From Pisolithus tinctorius (Eukaryota; Basidiomycota; Agaricomycetes; Boletales; Pisolithaceae), in NCBI GenBank assembly GCA_024663395.1, contig JANFAH010000044.1, positions 62,001 to 126,000 on the forward strand: a DNA stretch of 64,000 bases, written 5' to 3'. This document shows positions 45,286 through 56,276 of the stretch, one piece after another (position 1 is the first letter of the stretch; each line of letters begins with the position of its first letter). Under the pieces are notes generated by a model. The model was not told the origin of the DNA, ran no database searches, and saw nothing but the letters and a program-made list of their open reading frames with translations. The position numbers and the translations under genes were made by a program.

Positions 45286-46394
45286 AAATCCTTTCCAAGA
45301 GCTCTAGCAATGTTAACCAGAGCGATGGATGGACCAGCGACTTTTTCTTCATCGTCGGTTTCTTCTACCTCCACAATTTTGCGGATCTTTTTTACTTTCT
45401 TTTGGGGGGTTTTCCCCTTGTCTGGACATTCTCGGGAGAGGTGTCCTTTGTTTCCACAACCAAAACATCTTCCTTCTTTGATGTGCCGGTCTCGTTCTTC
45501 TTTGGAGAGTCTCACTCCATCCACGTCCATAGCGTTTGGATCTTTTTCTTCGGCGAAATTGTTCCTCGGGTGGAACGTTTTCTTTTCCTTCTTCCCAAAG
45601 GTTTCGTTGACCTTTCTCCATTTAGCGTCGAACTTCTGCGCTTGGGTGTACCACTCAGTGATCTTGGTAGGAGTGGTTTCCATCATGTGGATTCGGTTCG
45701 CGATGAAAGGTTTGAGTCCTTGTGAGAAGAACTCGATCAAAGCGACGTCTTCCGTGATGGTAGAGTTGGCGGCGGCAGTTCGGAAATCGGTGATATATTG
45801 TTCGACCGATTCTTTTTGTTTTAGGGTACGTAATTTGGCGATGGCAGTACCCGCGGTGTCTGCGGAGGTGAACGAGGCCTTGAAATCTTTTATGAAATCG
45901 GCAAAAGTGCCGAAACTCGGGGGGTTCTTTTCCAGAGAAGTCTTCTGGAAGGTGGCGGCCCAGGAACGGGCGACATCTTTCTTCATATACGACAGGGCGT
46001 AGACTACCTTCTTGGTGTCGGTGTCGTATAGTTCTTCATTTACCAAGAGGTAGGTCTGTACGGAGTATAGCCAGCTCATGGCATTCTTCTGGTTTCCGTC
46101 AAAATCAGACGGAGCACCGATCTTCAGTTCTGTGGCTTTGGTGGCATTGCCAACCGGTGCCTTCGACGATGAGCCAGACATCGTAATCTGTGGTGGGGGC
46201 GGCGGGGTAGGGAAGAGTGGTGGGGGACTTGGTTGAATGGGGGTGCCAAGCGATGCAAGTGACTGGGAGAAGAGGTTCGAGAGGATTCCAGAGGTAAAAC
46301 CTCTATCTGGCTGTTCGGGTTCGTTGGAGGAGGTGTCTGTGACAGCGCTCTCCTGTTCTTCGTCAGATGACAATTCTTCACGAGTGGGTCGCAA
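45282..46394 (-). CDS. Gag of element D with CCHC zinc knuckle
   Basis: 370 codons from ATG 46394 to TGA 45284-45282. After a Pro-rich N-terminus, the Gag core runs from GAPSDFDGNQKNAMSWLYSV through VVYALSYMKKDVARSW and TLKQKESVEQYITDFRTAAA. A knuckle CFGCGNKGHLSREC (CX2CX4HX4C) lies near residue 310, followed by a basic/acidic end. The ORF ends GKDF-TGA where a run of five T would allow slippage into the Pol frame. Gag forms the particle and binds RNA. Confidence 0.93.
   Translation of the reverse strand: MRPTREELSSDEEQESAVTDTSSNEPEQPDRGFTSGILSNLFSQSLASLGTPIQPSPPPLFPTPPPPPQITMSGSSSKAPVGNATKATELKIGAPSDFDGNQKNAMSWLYSVQTYLLVNEELYDTDTKKVVYALSYMKKDVARSWAATFQKTSLEKNPPSFGTFADFIKDFKASFTSADTAGTAIAKLRTLKQKESVEQYITDFRTAAANSTITEDVALIEFFSQGLKPFIANRIHMMETTPTKITEWYTQAQKFDAKWRKVNETFGKKEKKTFHPRNNFAEEKDPNAMDVDGVRLSKEERDRHIKEGRCFGCGNKGHLSRECPDKGKTPQKKVKKIRKIVEVEETDDEEKVAGPSIALVNIARALGKDF
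45284..45288 (-). promoter_or_regulatory. Putative -1 frameshift site between Gag and Pol of element D
   Basis: GAT TTT TGA in Gag frame; Pol frame reads TTT TTG through the same five T. Pol is -1 relative to Gag and lacks an ATG. No check of a downstream pseudoknot was possible. Confidence 0.5.
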
Positions 46395-46480
46395 CGGCGC
46401 CCAACGTCGATTGTTTCGAGGGTTCGTGGTGGTTCACTAAGCAGTGACCGATTCGGCCAAAGGCTGTAGACTTGAGCTTT

Positions 46481-46933
46481 TGTTACGCTCGACCGAAGTC
46501 AAGACGTAGGGAGAGCTCAAACGCAGACTATGGTTTCTACCCAGCAACGGCTGAAGGTAACCTCTGTAAACGACAGAGGATTTGGGACAACGCCGGTTAA
46601 GAGTGGTCCTTGTGAGGGACACTGAGGGCGAAGTTCTGAGAACACTGCGTATAATTGAGCAGCTCAAGTCTGGGTTTCCAGGACTTGAGCCGGCAGTTTA
46701 AATACTACACAGAAACGGACCATGAGGCGTCCGCATGTCACGAGGTAACTACGCCATTGGTTGAACAATGACGACACATGTCCTAAGCATGTAACGAGCC
46801 AGTAACGCTAGTGGTGGAGATAGAGAGCCGTCGGATCAGAGAGAAGACGGCTCTAAAAGGAAACTAAGTCCAACGGGTCACAAACAAGGTAAACGTACAA
46901 CAGAAAAGGAAAAGTCAGGGGTGAAACGTAACA
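46481..46933 (-). repeat. 5' LTR of element D
   Basis: 453 bp; partner of 40089-40541. On the minus strand the following bases are AAAGCTCAAGTCTACAGCC, which I could not match to a tRNA. Confidence 0.95.
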
Positions 46934-47079
46934 TAATGTTGGCATGAAAAAAAAAAAAAAAGAAGTACATACGAGCCACTAGGAGAGGCAACAGGAGTAC
47001 GAATGGTGGCATTATGGTTCGCCGGTGATCGATGGTCGTTCGAAGCAATAGAAGTCATTCAAAGGAGGAGAGATGAAGG

Positions 47080-47700
47080 GGATTCACGTGCTGAGCTCGA
47101 CAGCTCATTATTTCTCTTTCATTCTGTGTCGTTTCACTTACAGCGACGTTACTATAGGGAAACCCAGTCTCTACGACGGAGTACAAGAACATATGAGACA
47201 GGACAGAGGACTGTCGATGCAGAACTATGCAGTGGGGTACAACGGCCTTACTACGAGTGGGGAGAGCATGCAAGACACAGCAAGTCGGTCCGAAACCATA
47301 CAGGACGAGTACATGATTTACAATGGCAGGTCTTGGAGATGCAAGAGGAGGATGCATGCTCGCAGGCTGAGCACGAGCGCTCAAAGTTTCTATTAATTTC
47401 TACAGTGCTTCACTTATGGATTCGCTATTCTAGGGACAGACAAGAGGATGCTCGATATGCGAGACTACCTGACGACTGTGGCCAAGTACAGTCACGTTTA
47501 AGAGTACGAAAGCGACATTCGAAAGGGACTCTGTATGGAGCTACAAAATTTGGAAAGGGTCGATGCTGGCTAGATCGATGGAGACGCCTGCAGCGTGTTC
47601 AAGGTGGCATGGATTCACACACAGAGCCTGAGCGCTCTTCATTTCACCTCAGTTTCATGATGAGTTACTTACAAGTGTTCGACGTCAGGATATTAGATGA
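47080..47700 (+). repeat. Cassette array of element B, second part (three units)
   Basis: Units with hairpins at about 47094 (GAGCTCGACAGCTC), 47372 (GAGCACGAGCGCTC) and 47628 (GAGCCTGAGCGCTC), each followed by a T-rich stretch and TTCACTTACAGCGACGTTAC- or TTCTAGGGA-like motifs. The array continues from 36650-37700 once the inserts are removed. Confidence 0.7.
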
Positions 47701-48929
47701 GTTTGAAAGCTTCTCAAGGTTGGCATTGAACGAAGCGACTGGTCCCCGAGAAGTGGAATCCCTCAAAACGGGAGGAGCATCGAGAGTGACGGTGCTGGAG
47801 GAGAAACTCATGACAAGGAGCTGCAGAGTCAAGGTGATGAGTTGTATTTTGTTTCGAATGCATGCTACTGTGAGGTACAGGGATCTCTATGCAGAGGAGA
47901 AGGCAGTAGATGATGACAGACAGCTCGAGGCTGTTCGTCGACACTTAGTACCAAAGCTCCGTCCACTCAACTGTGAAACACAACATGGGATCGAGGACAG
48001 CCAGCTCGAAGCTGAGGAGCTGTACTTAGAGGTGGAAGACTGGCGAGTCAGTTCGAATGAGAAGGTCTACGAGCACAAGGTGATGCATTCCTTTTCGGCT
48101 GGAGCATATACTGCTGTAAGATATTTTATTTCGAGGACCAAAGACATGGTTGGCAAGGATGGGTGACTCAAGGTCATGAGGCAACACTTAGTGCAAGAAC
48201 TCCGTCCACCAGACTCAGGCATAAACGAGATACAAGAGATGAAGGGCATGTGCACGCATGCAGAGTGTCGTGTGCTGCAGAAACGAAGGCAGTAGATGCA
48301 GGGTGAAAACCCCGGTGAGTGTATTATAGCCTAGAGTTTTATATACAGGTTTCAATCATGCGATGTTGTTCAACCGAGTCGCACCAGGCTTCAGGTGACT
48401 CTACTCACCCCAGCACTTCCTTAGGGGTTTTCTTGTGTTTTATTTTGTTTCGTGTTAGACTGTCTTAAGGACGACGAGAATGTATCGAGCGTGCAAGGTA
48501 CATATAGAACTGATAGATCCTGCAGGTATATACGAGGAACAGATGGAGTGTAGAACCCCGGGGCTGCAATGCCTGGGAAACAATTGTAAAACCGACAAAG
48601 AAGAAGCTGAGCACTGAGTAGTGACAAGTACAAGAGGTCATCTCAGAGGTGGTGGGGAGTCGAGGTCATGTGTTCGAGGTGTTCGCGAGTGGCTGGAGTG
48701 TGTTAGAGAAGATGAGAGCGAAGAAGGTTCGGCGAAGCCAAGCGCATGTTTGAGGCCAAGGGAGTAGGCTGGTGAGGGTCGAGGATGTGGATAGGGGGAT
48801 TGGGTTGTGAGGCTGGAAGGCGAGAGGCTGTTTCGTGAGAGGGGCGAGGGAGAAGTTGGCAAAGCCAAGGATGTCTGCGTGAAGAAGAGGGGCGACCGAG
48901 GATGGTCGAAGTCTAAACCCCCCCTCAGA
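47701..48929 (+). other. 3' region of element B, coiled-coil-like coding remnant
   Basis: The end of the frame 47003-48166 encodes charged helical sequence, EEKAVDDDRQLEAVRRHLVP and KLRPLNCE, matching KAVDRDGRLEAVHRLLPPRL in element C (53360-53250 minus). After 48170 no frame is supported; an AAACCCCCCCTC tract abuts the right LTR. Confidence 0.5.
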
Positions 48930-49410
48930 TGTAGGGAACGAGTTCGAGTTCCCTAGGAGAAGCTGTCTGAGTCAGGAGTTCAGGGGATGGAGAGTTTTCT
49001 TTCCTTTGTTTTGTTTTCCTTCTTTTGTTTTTGTATTGCACTGTACCACTGGACTTAGTGGCGAGCAGCCGCATTGCTGACTAAGCACGTGTGCTGTGTT
49101 TGCGCAAGTTCAGTTTACCATAAAAACCAATCCATGTCACAGGCCCTCAGTAGTAGGGTGATTCAGTCTCGCATTTCGGTGAGTTTTCAAAGTTAGATTT
49201 ATTACTTTGGGGAGTACCCAAAGGGCCAGGAGGACTGGCAAGAGCTATTAGACAGACAGAGTTAAGTATTCCATTTGAGTTCGCAATTTTTTACATTTTT
49301 ACTACACTTCTTTCTCCAGAGAGAACCTCCCTCTTGGGTCAAGAATTATACTCGCCCATCATTACTGACTGTTACTGTTTCTAGGTATATCTATTTTACC
49401 TATTCCTACA
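48930..49410 (+). repeat. Right LTR of element B (481 bp)
   Basis: Partner of 34027-34488. The target duplication TTGG follows. Confidence 0.9.
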
Positions 49411-49414
49411 TTGG

Positions 49415-51744
49415 TCCGACTTGACGGATGCTCCCGAGGCAAGTTTGAAGGACAAAGGAAAGCAACCAGACAGAAGTACTGGCGGGATGCAGGGACCTAC
49501 CTCTGTGCCAAAGGCCCAGCCGCGTGTCACAGAAGATCAAGATGCAGGAAGGAAAGGTTATAGGTATATGATTCTGTTCAAAGACCCTACAGCAGTGATG
49601 AGGGTTTTGAACCAGTACTTGGACCAGTCAGTTACGATTCCAGGAAGGGATCTACTTGCTATAAGTCCAGATGTTTGGAGAGAGTTCAAGGACAGAGCAA
49701 TGATGAAGTGAGTAGCACTTGGTGCGACCTTCTCGGGCACATTGGATATGTTGGAAGGGTCGCTGCAGTCGATTGACATGAAGGCGTTTGAGTGCAGTGT
49801 AGGAGATGAGAGGTACACACAAACAGATTCAATGCCACTTACAATGGTAGAGGTCGAGCTGGCTGGGAAGGTCATGCTCGAAGGGATTCTCGACAGTGGT
49901 TCACAGATAGTGGTGCTGCGCCAGGAAATTGCCAAAGTTCTGCGTCTCCCCATAGAGAGGGATAGTCGAATCATTATGGAAGCCATGAACCAGTCAAAGG
50001 ACGAAACACTGGGCCTGGTGCGAGATGCTTCGCTCAGGATCGGCCCAGCAGAAGTGTGAGTGCCGATTCAAGTAGTGAAGTTGGCTCCCTTCGACATCCT
50101 TCTGGGCAGGCCGTTCCTGTGCACGATTCGGGCTAGGACACAAGACTATAGGAATGGACAACAGACACTCGAGTTTACGGACCCAGAGACAGAAAAGAGG
50201 ATCCAGATCTCACTGCAACCAAGGAGGTCCCTCACCCAGTTCCCTCAGTTTAGGGACACGGTCTTACAGAGGGAGTATATTTGGAGGATAGGGCGCAAAC
50301 CCCATAAGATACAATGTCGATTGCAGGACGAGGGTTTTTAGACTTCGTCCAGGACTCGAATAGCCAGCGAGGAGACGTTTCGATGGGATCAGCCACCCCT
50401 GTAAGGCTGGGATATCTCGCTCAGCCTATAGCAGTATATAAGAACGAAGCAAGTACATACGGCTTGGACTTCGACTCGCAGCTTCAAGATATAACCGAAA
50501 ACAGGAAACAAGAATTGACATTAGACATAGAGGCGATTGGCCATAGAGTTTCTTTTAGATCGAGCATGAATAACGCACTGACTTTTCCCACAAGTATAGA
50601 AATAGAATTGCAAGATGTTTATTGCAAGGATGCAGGACAGTATCAAAGAGATGAACCCTTTCGTAAGGGATGTGAAGAAGGAAGAATGGATAGGAGCATC
50701 GAGGGAGAAAGTTGGAGTGAAGAAACAGAGATTGAATGCCCAGGGGCAGGACTGAAAGGTTACAAGATGATGTTTGTGATGACAGAGGAGGACTTCGAGT
50801 CCTCGGGTTTAAGTTTCGAATCTTATTTGGTGGAGAGTCTGACCACCGAGCTACAGGACGAGAAGGAATGGATAAAGCAAGTATTGAAGTACAAACCTGT
50901 AGCAAAGAAGGTTCGGCCAGTCGGGACAGAGATGCTGGCAGAGTTTAGAGTCGAGAGGAGAGAAGTGGGGGACCCGTTGGCTAGCCTCCCCCAGATACTC
51001 GTTAAACCCCCAGAGTTCACACCCAGGGAACGACTTACACAGGAGCGAGCAGACAAGTTTGAATGGGACCCAGGCAGATTTTTGTGGCCCGAAGAACTCA
51101 AACTAGTCAAGTGGCTAGTACAAATCCACAAGAAGGCTTTCACTTGGGACACGAGCGAAAGAGGGACGTTCAGAGAAGATATGTTCCCGCCTCTCAAGAT
51201 TCCGACAGTCCCGCACAAGCCATGGGTGTATCGGAATATACCCATTCCACCAGCAATCTATGGGGACGTCGTGCAAATAATCAAGGAAAAGATTGCGGCA
51301 GGAGTTTACGAACTGTCAACTTCATCTTATTGATCGAGATGGTTTTGCATAGTGAAGAAGGATGGGAAATTGCTGCGACTGGTCCATGACTTACAGCCGC
51401 TCAACGCAGTCTCGATTCAGGATTCAGGAGTTCCCCTGCACATAGACAGTATCGCCAAGGAATTTGCAGGATGCACGGTATACGGCATGTATGACCTTAT
51501 GGTCGGTGATGACCACCGAGTGATCCACAAAGACTATTGCGACCTTACGACCTTTCAAACGCCAATCAGCATGTTCAGGTTGACCAAACTCCCCATGGGC
51601 TACACAAACGCAGTACAAGTGTTCCATGGGGATGTGTTGTTTACTCTCAGGGAGGAAACACCAGAAGTAACCATGCCATTCATTGATGACATACCAGTAA
51701 AAGGACCATGAATGAGGTACATGAGAGAGGACAGAACATATGAA
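49415..51744 (+). pseudogene. Element A pol, first part: protease and N-terminal RT
   Basis: Continues A's Gag frame after element B: SDLTDAPEASLKDKGKQPDR, KGYRYMILFKDPTAVMRVLN. Protease: MLEGILDSGSQIVVLRQEIA (active-site DSG) and APFDILLGRPF. A frame change occurs near 50320. RT: PPAIYGDVVQIIKEKIAAGV, YELSTSSY, TGA (51331), SRWFCIVKKDGKLLRLVHDL, LTTFQTPISMFRLTKLPMGY and the active-site variant FIDDIPVKGP, then TGA (51709). Stops at 49709, 50057, 51331 and 51709 are all TGA; a TAG at 50339 ends the protease frame. Element C interrupts just after GAAACGA. Confidence 0.82.
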
Positions 51745-51748
51745 ACGA

Positions 51749-52212
51749 TGTAGGAATAGGTAAAATAGATAGTACCTATAATAGTAACAGTCAGTGATGG
51801 GCGAGTATATTGTGCTCGACCCAAAAGGGAGGTTCTCTCTGGAGAAAGAAGTGTAGTAAAAAGGTAAAAAATGCGAACTAGAAAAAGGATACTTAGCTCT
51901 GTCTGTCTAATACTCTTGCCAGTCCTCCTGGCACTTTGGGTACTCCCCAAAGTAATAAATCTAACTTCGAAAACTCGCCGAAATGCGAGACTAAATCACC
52001 CTACTACTGAGGGCCTGTGACATGTACTTGTTGTTATGGTAAACTGAACTCGCGTGAACACAGCACATGCGCTTAGTCAGCAACGCGGCTGCTCGTCACC
52101 AAGTCCAGGGGTACAAACACAAAAACAAAGGTAAGAAACAAAACAAGTCCTTCCACCCCTAAACTCCCGACCAAGATGGATTCTCCTAGGGAACTCGAAC
52201 TCGTTCCCTACA
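51749..52212 (-). repeat. 3' LTR of element C (464 bp)
   Basis: Plus strand TGTAGGAATAGG to GTTCCCTACA; partner of 58304-58767 with scattered differences. Confidence 0.92.
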
Positions 52213-53620
52213 TCCGAGGGGTGGTTTAGAATTCGACCGTCCTCGGTCGCTCTCCTCCTCGCATGAACATCCTCATCCTCGCATCTGCTTCCCTCGACCT
52301 CACCACATATCCTCATGCCCTTCAAACACAACTCTTCGCCCCTAACCTCCTCACTACTCGAACATGACTCCCATCTTTCCCAAGGTCCGCTCCTGACTTC
52401 GCAGAAAAAACCACTCTCAGTCCTCAAACTTCTCGCCCTCGAACATACCCTCTTTCTGCCTACAGAGCGCCACCTGGCCTCTCGAACACACACCCTGCCT
52501 CTCAAACACTCCCCTCAAGGCCCAAACCTCGAACCAAAAGAGGACAGAGATAATCTCCAGGCAAGCGAACAAGTGAGTAATAAATTGAGTGCAGAGCGAG
52601 TCAATGACAGCTCTTCGAGGCACAGTCTTTGTGCGAAACAGTAACAGAGTGTAACGCAGCTCTGCGACTGGTACAGCGGATGCTGGCCCTCTATGAGGCA
52701 GCTTGAAGATGTATATATGTACCTAAAACAAATCTCAATCAGTTGTGTATTTACTATCCTTATACGCATATGTGCTCTCGACTACTGCTCATCCTTAAGA
52801 CGATTTAGCACCAAGAAAAAACAACGGTACTCGAAACCACAAGTCGGGGTGAGTAGAATCACCTGAAGGTTAGCACGACTCGGTTGAACGACGTCGCTCG
52901 AAGCAAAACTCAAACGAAAGAAAAACTATATATATACGCTCACCGGGACCTTCGCTCCGTCCACCTGTCCCATTCCTATTTTCAGTCTCGACTCGCTGTG
53001 CACGCATGCCCTCGATTTCTCATACTTCATCCGGTATTTCGTCTGGTGGCCAAAGCCCTTGCTCTAAGTGTCACTGAGCGACTTCGAGTCGCCCATCTTC
53101 ATTCACTACTTTTTCACTGCTAGAAACCAAGTACTTCAACGTAGCATATGTTCGAGCTCTAATAAAACCTGTCACCTTAGCCCTGTAGACCCTCGAACCT
53201 GCTTTGAAGATAGGTTTTTGACCCCGGCGGGTACAGGCACTGACTTCTTTGGATCTCGAATGCCGGCCTTCCACCTCGCAGTTGGATGGATGGAGTCTTG
53301 GTGGTAAGAGCCGGTGGACGGCCTCGAGCCGACCATCCCTATCGACCGCCTTTTCCTTCGTGCTATGGTACCTGTAGCTCGCAGTAGATAGTGTTTGAAT
53401 TATAGCTAAACGGGGCACCTGGACTTCGTAATTCTCCTTCCTGAGCTTCGTCACCTGGTCTTCGCACTCTGCTCGCAAACTCGCGCCATCTTCTTTTCCT
53501 TCGGATATCAGCGACTGTGCCTCGACTCGGTCGAGTACCTTAGACCTGTAGATTCGTGAGTAGATCGTCATAAAAACAGAAGACAAAAACGAGCGCTTGA
53601 GCTCGGTGTCTGAATCCACA
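52213..53620 (-). other. 3' region of element C, with a 182-codon coiled-coil-like frame
   Basis: Frame 53619-53071 (minus) encodes charged helical sequence: SLISEGKEDGASLRAECEDQ, VTKLRKENYEVQVP and KAVDRDGRLEAVHRLLPPRL. The last block matches element B at 47900-47960. 52213-53070 has no recognised coding content. Confidence 0.5.
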
Positions 53621-56270
53621 TCGCCTTGAATACACTGTGTGCGACTTCATTGTTCTGGCCAGCCTCGCCCCTCCTCAATCTTCGCATACTGCTCGCCATC
53701 TCGCCTACTCGAACTCGCTTCGTCTTCTTCTCTTCCAGACATCAGTAGCCACATGTCCTTTGCTCGCAGTTCGTCGTAGTCTCTTGTTCCGCGACCGCAA
53801 TTCGCTGCAAACGTCCATCTTCCCTAGAATAACGAGGATGTAAATAGAATGTTCTAAGATCAAAATGAAAATCCGAGCTGTCAAGCCCAGCGCATGAATC
53901 CTCTATGTTGCCCCTCTGCTGAGAGCTCTCTGTTGCTTCAAACGACCATCGTTCGGTGATAACTCGAGTCCTTGTTGCTTCACATAGTCGTTCGACAACA
54001 CGTCGACCCATAAAACCGCTTCTTTGTACTGCAGACATCTTGTAGCTCAAAGATTCCTCAACTGCTGGTAGTACTTTGTCTTTCCTAAAACGATGCGGCC
54101 GTAAGTAAAACGCTCTAAGGAGAAAGCTAAACTTCGGGCTGTCAAGCCCACTCGGCAGGGCCTCGATACTCCTCGCGTTGCACGCGTCTCTTTGCAACTT
54201 CGAGACTTGCTGCTGTAGATCGAACCATATTCGTCGCATTTGTCTTGTCATACTTCATTCGTAGTTAGCTGTAGATTCTTCGATGCCTTGTAAATGCCTG
54301 TATTCCCTAAAGCGTCGTAGCTGTAAGTAAAACGCCTGAAAGCGAAACATAAAACTTGGGCCTTCGGGCCCAACTGGTGTAGCCTCAATACTCCTCGCGC
54401 GTCGCGCCTCTTGCTCCGAACCTGAATTCCACTGTCGCGCTGCCTTCTGTAGCAGTTCTTGTGTACAAGTCCGCAGAGTCACTCCGAACGTTCTTCTTGT
54501 GACTCCTCTTGGTTTCGCTCGTCGCTCCGTAAGTTGCTGCGTCCTCTCTCCTGATTTATTGTCTATTCTAGAAAAATGTACCTGTAAGTAAAAAGTTATG
54601 AAACAAAAATAAAAACTTGAGTCGTCGGGCTCCATTTCCATGTTCGTCGGATGTCGTATCCTCAACGATCGCCGATGACGTTCGAGCATAGATTCTTGAG
54701 TCTTGATTGCAGGGATGCTGGTTGCACTTCGTCGCAACTGTCTGCCATCCCTAGAGTAGGATAGATGTAAGTAATACATTCCAGAATCAAAACAAAACCC
54801 TGGGCTGTTGAGCCCAGTACCTGCGCTCATTGCGCCTTGTTCCCAGTGAACGGCTGTTCCAGCCTTGCACGGCCACCAATCTGCTTCGAGCCTTGTTGTC
54901 GTTGTTGTCGCTGTCACTGTAGTCGCTGTCATTCGTTCGTAGTCCATCGTTGACCTTCTTTGTATCGCGATTGTTGCTGTTCGTTGTAGATAGCCGTTTT
55001 CCCTAGAATACTTCGAGCCGTCGAGCTCAGTACCCGTGCTCGTCACACATCGTTCCCACCAGACGGCACCCCCAACCTCGTATGGCCGTTTATCTGCGCT
55101 AAGTCCAACCGTCGTCATCGTTCCTTGTATCGCGGCCGCTTGGATGTCGCTCAAGCGCCGTCTCGCACTTCTGTTTTTCCTAGAATAGAGTAGACGTAAG
55201 TAAAACAATTTAAGTCTGAAATAAAACCTTAAGCCATTTGGCTCAGTATCCATGCTCGTTGGATCTCGTACCCCCGACGACTGCGGTCGTAGCCCGAACT
55301 GTAGCCATCGTACTAATCTTGTCATTCGTCCACGCGACATTTGCTTGTAGATTGCTGTAGTTTCTTGAATCGCAGTTACCAGTTCTTCAGTCGCGCTTCG
55401 TTGTAGATATCTGTCTGCCCTAGAATAACAAAGATTTAAGTAAAGCGTCCTAAAACCAAACTGAAACCTCGAGCTATCGAGTTCTGTGTCCGCATCTGTT
55501 GCGCTTCGCCTCCATCCAACGGCTGTTTTTGCCTCACGTGTCCGTCGGTCTGTGTAAAACGCTGTCGTCATTGTCATTGGTCATGCTTTTGTCATTGCCA
55601 TCGCTCGTAATCGCAGTAGCTTCTGTATGATATTCTGTAGCACTTGGTATTTCCTAAATTGCGGTAGCTGTGAGTAAAGCACTGTGAAACTGAAACAAAA
55701 CCTCGAGCATTCAAGCTCGGTAGCCTCCATCGCACTCTGCGTCCATGGAACAGCCAATCTTGCATCATGCGGCCTTCGATCCTCTTCGAGCACTGTCATA
55801 GTCGTTTCTCGTATTGTGACCATCTGGATGTCGCTTGCCTGTCGTCGTATACAGTCGTTTTCCCTAGAATAAAGTAGATGTAAGTAAAGCGCTCTAAAGC
55901 TAAAACAAAACCTTGAGCTATCGAGCTCAGAATCCGCACTCGCCGTGCATCGCCTCCATCGAACGGCACAGTCGATCTTGTACAGCCATTGATCTGTGCT
56001 AGGCCTAGTCGTTGTCATTCTTTGTATCGCGATCGTCGTCCGTTGTGAATATCCGGTTTCCCTAGAGTAAAACAGCTGTAAGTAAAACGCTATGGAATGT
56101 AAATGAAACCTTGGGCCGTCGAGCCCAATACCGGCGCTCGTCGTGCCTCGTTCCCATTTAACGGCTGTTCTAGCTTCGTGTGGCCTTTGATCTGTGCCGA
56201 GTGTCATTGTCGTCGTCTTTGCTGTCGCTCGAGTCACTGCCGATGTCGCTCTTGTCATCGTCGCCGCCAC
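53540..56270 (-). repeat. Cassette array of element C: 11-12 units with covarying hairpins
   Basis: On the plus strand, TTCCCTAGAATA-like motifs followed by GTAAGTAAAA recur at about 53819, 54081, 54304, 54568, 54749, 54999, 55178, 55419, 55650, 55859 and 56058 (spacing 179-264 bp), each followed ~40 bp later by an inverted repeat. A weaker unit lies near 53545. Stem examples: GAGCT/AGCTC, GGGCC/GGCCC, GGGCT/AGCCC. On the minus strand long frames remain open (55577-54255, 440 codons; 56270-55581, 229 codons) and read as repeats of ELDSSRFQFGFRTLYLNLCY type. These parallel AELDSS...YAAFRLLPYYPR at the end of A's pol. Confidence 0.8.
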
Positions 56271-56276
56271 TCAGAG

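Larger units (their letters stand above)
40089..46933 (-). mobile_element. Element D: intact young chromovirus-type Ty3/Gypsy retrotransposon (6,845 bp)
   Basis: Two 453-bp LTRs (40089-40541, 46481-46933) begin TGTTACGCTCGACC and end GAAACGTAACA. By eye they differ at one base (A near 40194, G in the partner). A perfect 5-bp target duplication TAATG flanks it (40084-40088, 46934-46938). It encodes intact Gag and Pol on the minus strand. A purine-rich tract (AGAAAGGGGG on the minus strand, 40546-40556) abuts the 3' LTR. The element looks complete and recently inserted. Confidence 0.95.
34027..49410 (+). mobile_element. Element B: LTR element with gag but no pol enzymes, carrying a tandem cassette array
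   Basis: Flanked by LTRs 34027-34488 and 48930-49410, with a 4-bp target duplication TCGG (34023-34026) / TTGG (49411-49414) differing by one C-to-T change. The primer-binding region is at 34491. Internal: gag 34666-36513, a tandem cassette array (36650-37700 and 47080-47700) and a coiled-coil-coding 3' region. No protease, RT, RNase H or integrase motifs belong to B. About 9.3 kb of its span (about 37750-46960) is later insertion material: an ERG26 fragment, a LINE end and element D. Same family as element C. Confidence 0.85.

Noticed and set aside
40700..46440. Plus-strand open frames opposite element D (for example 41221-41706, 45247-46002)
   Set aside because: They mirror the intact Pol and Gag frames and show no motifs of their own.
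47003..48166. A genuine 387-codon protein gene
   Set aside because: The frame runs through three cassettes of element B with unit-specific sequence; only its last part matches element C's coding-like region.
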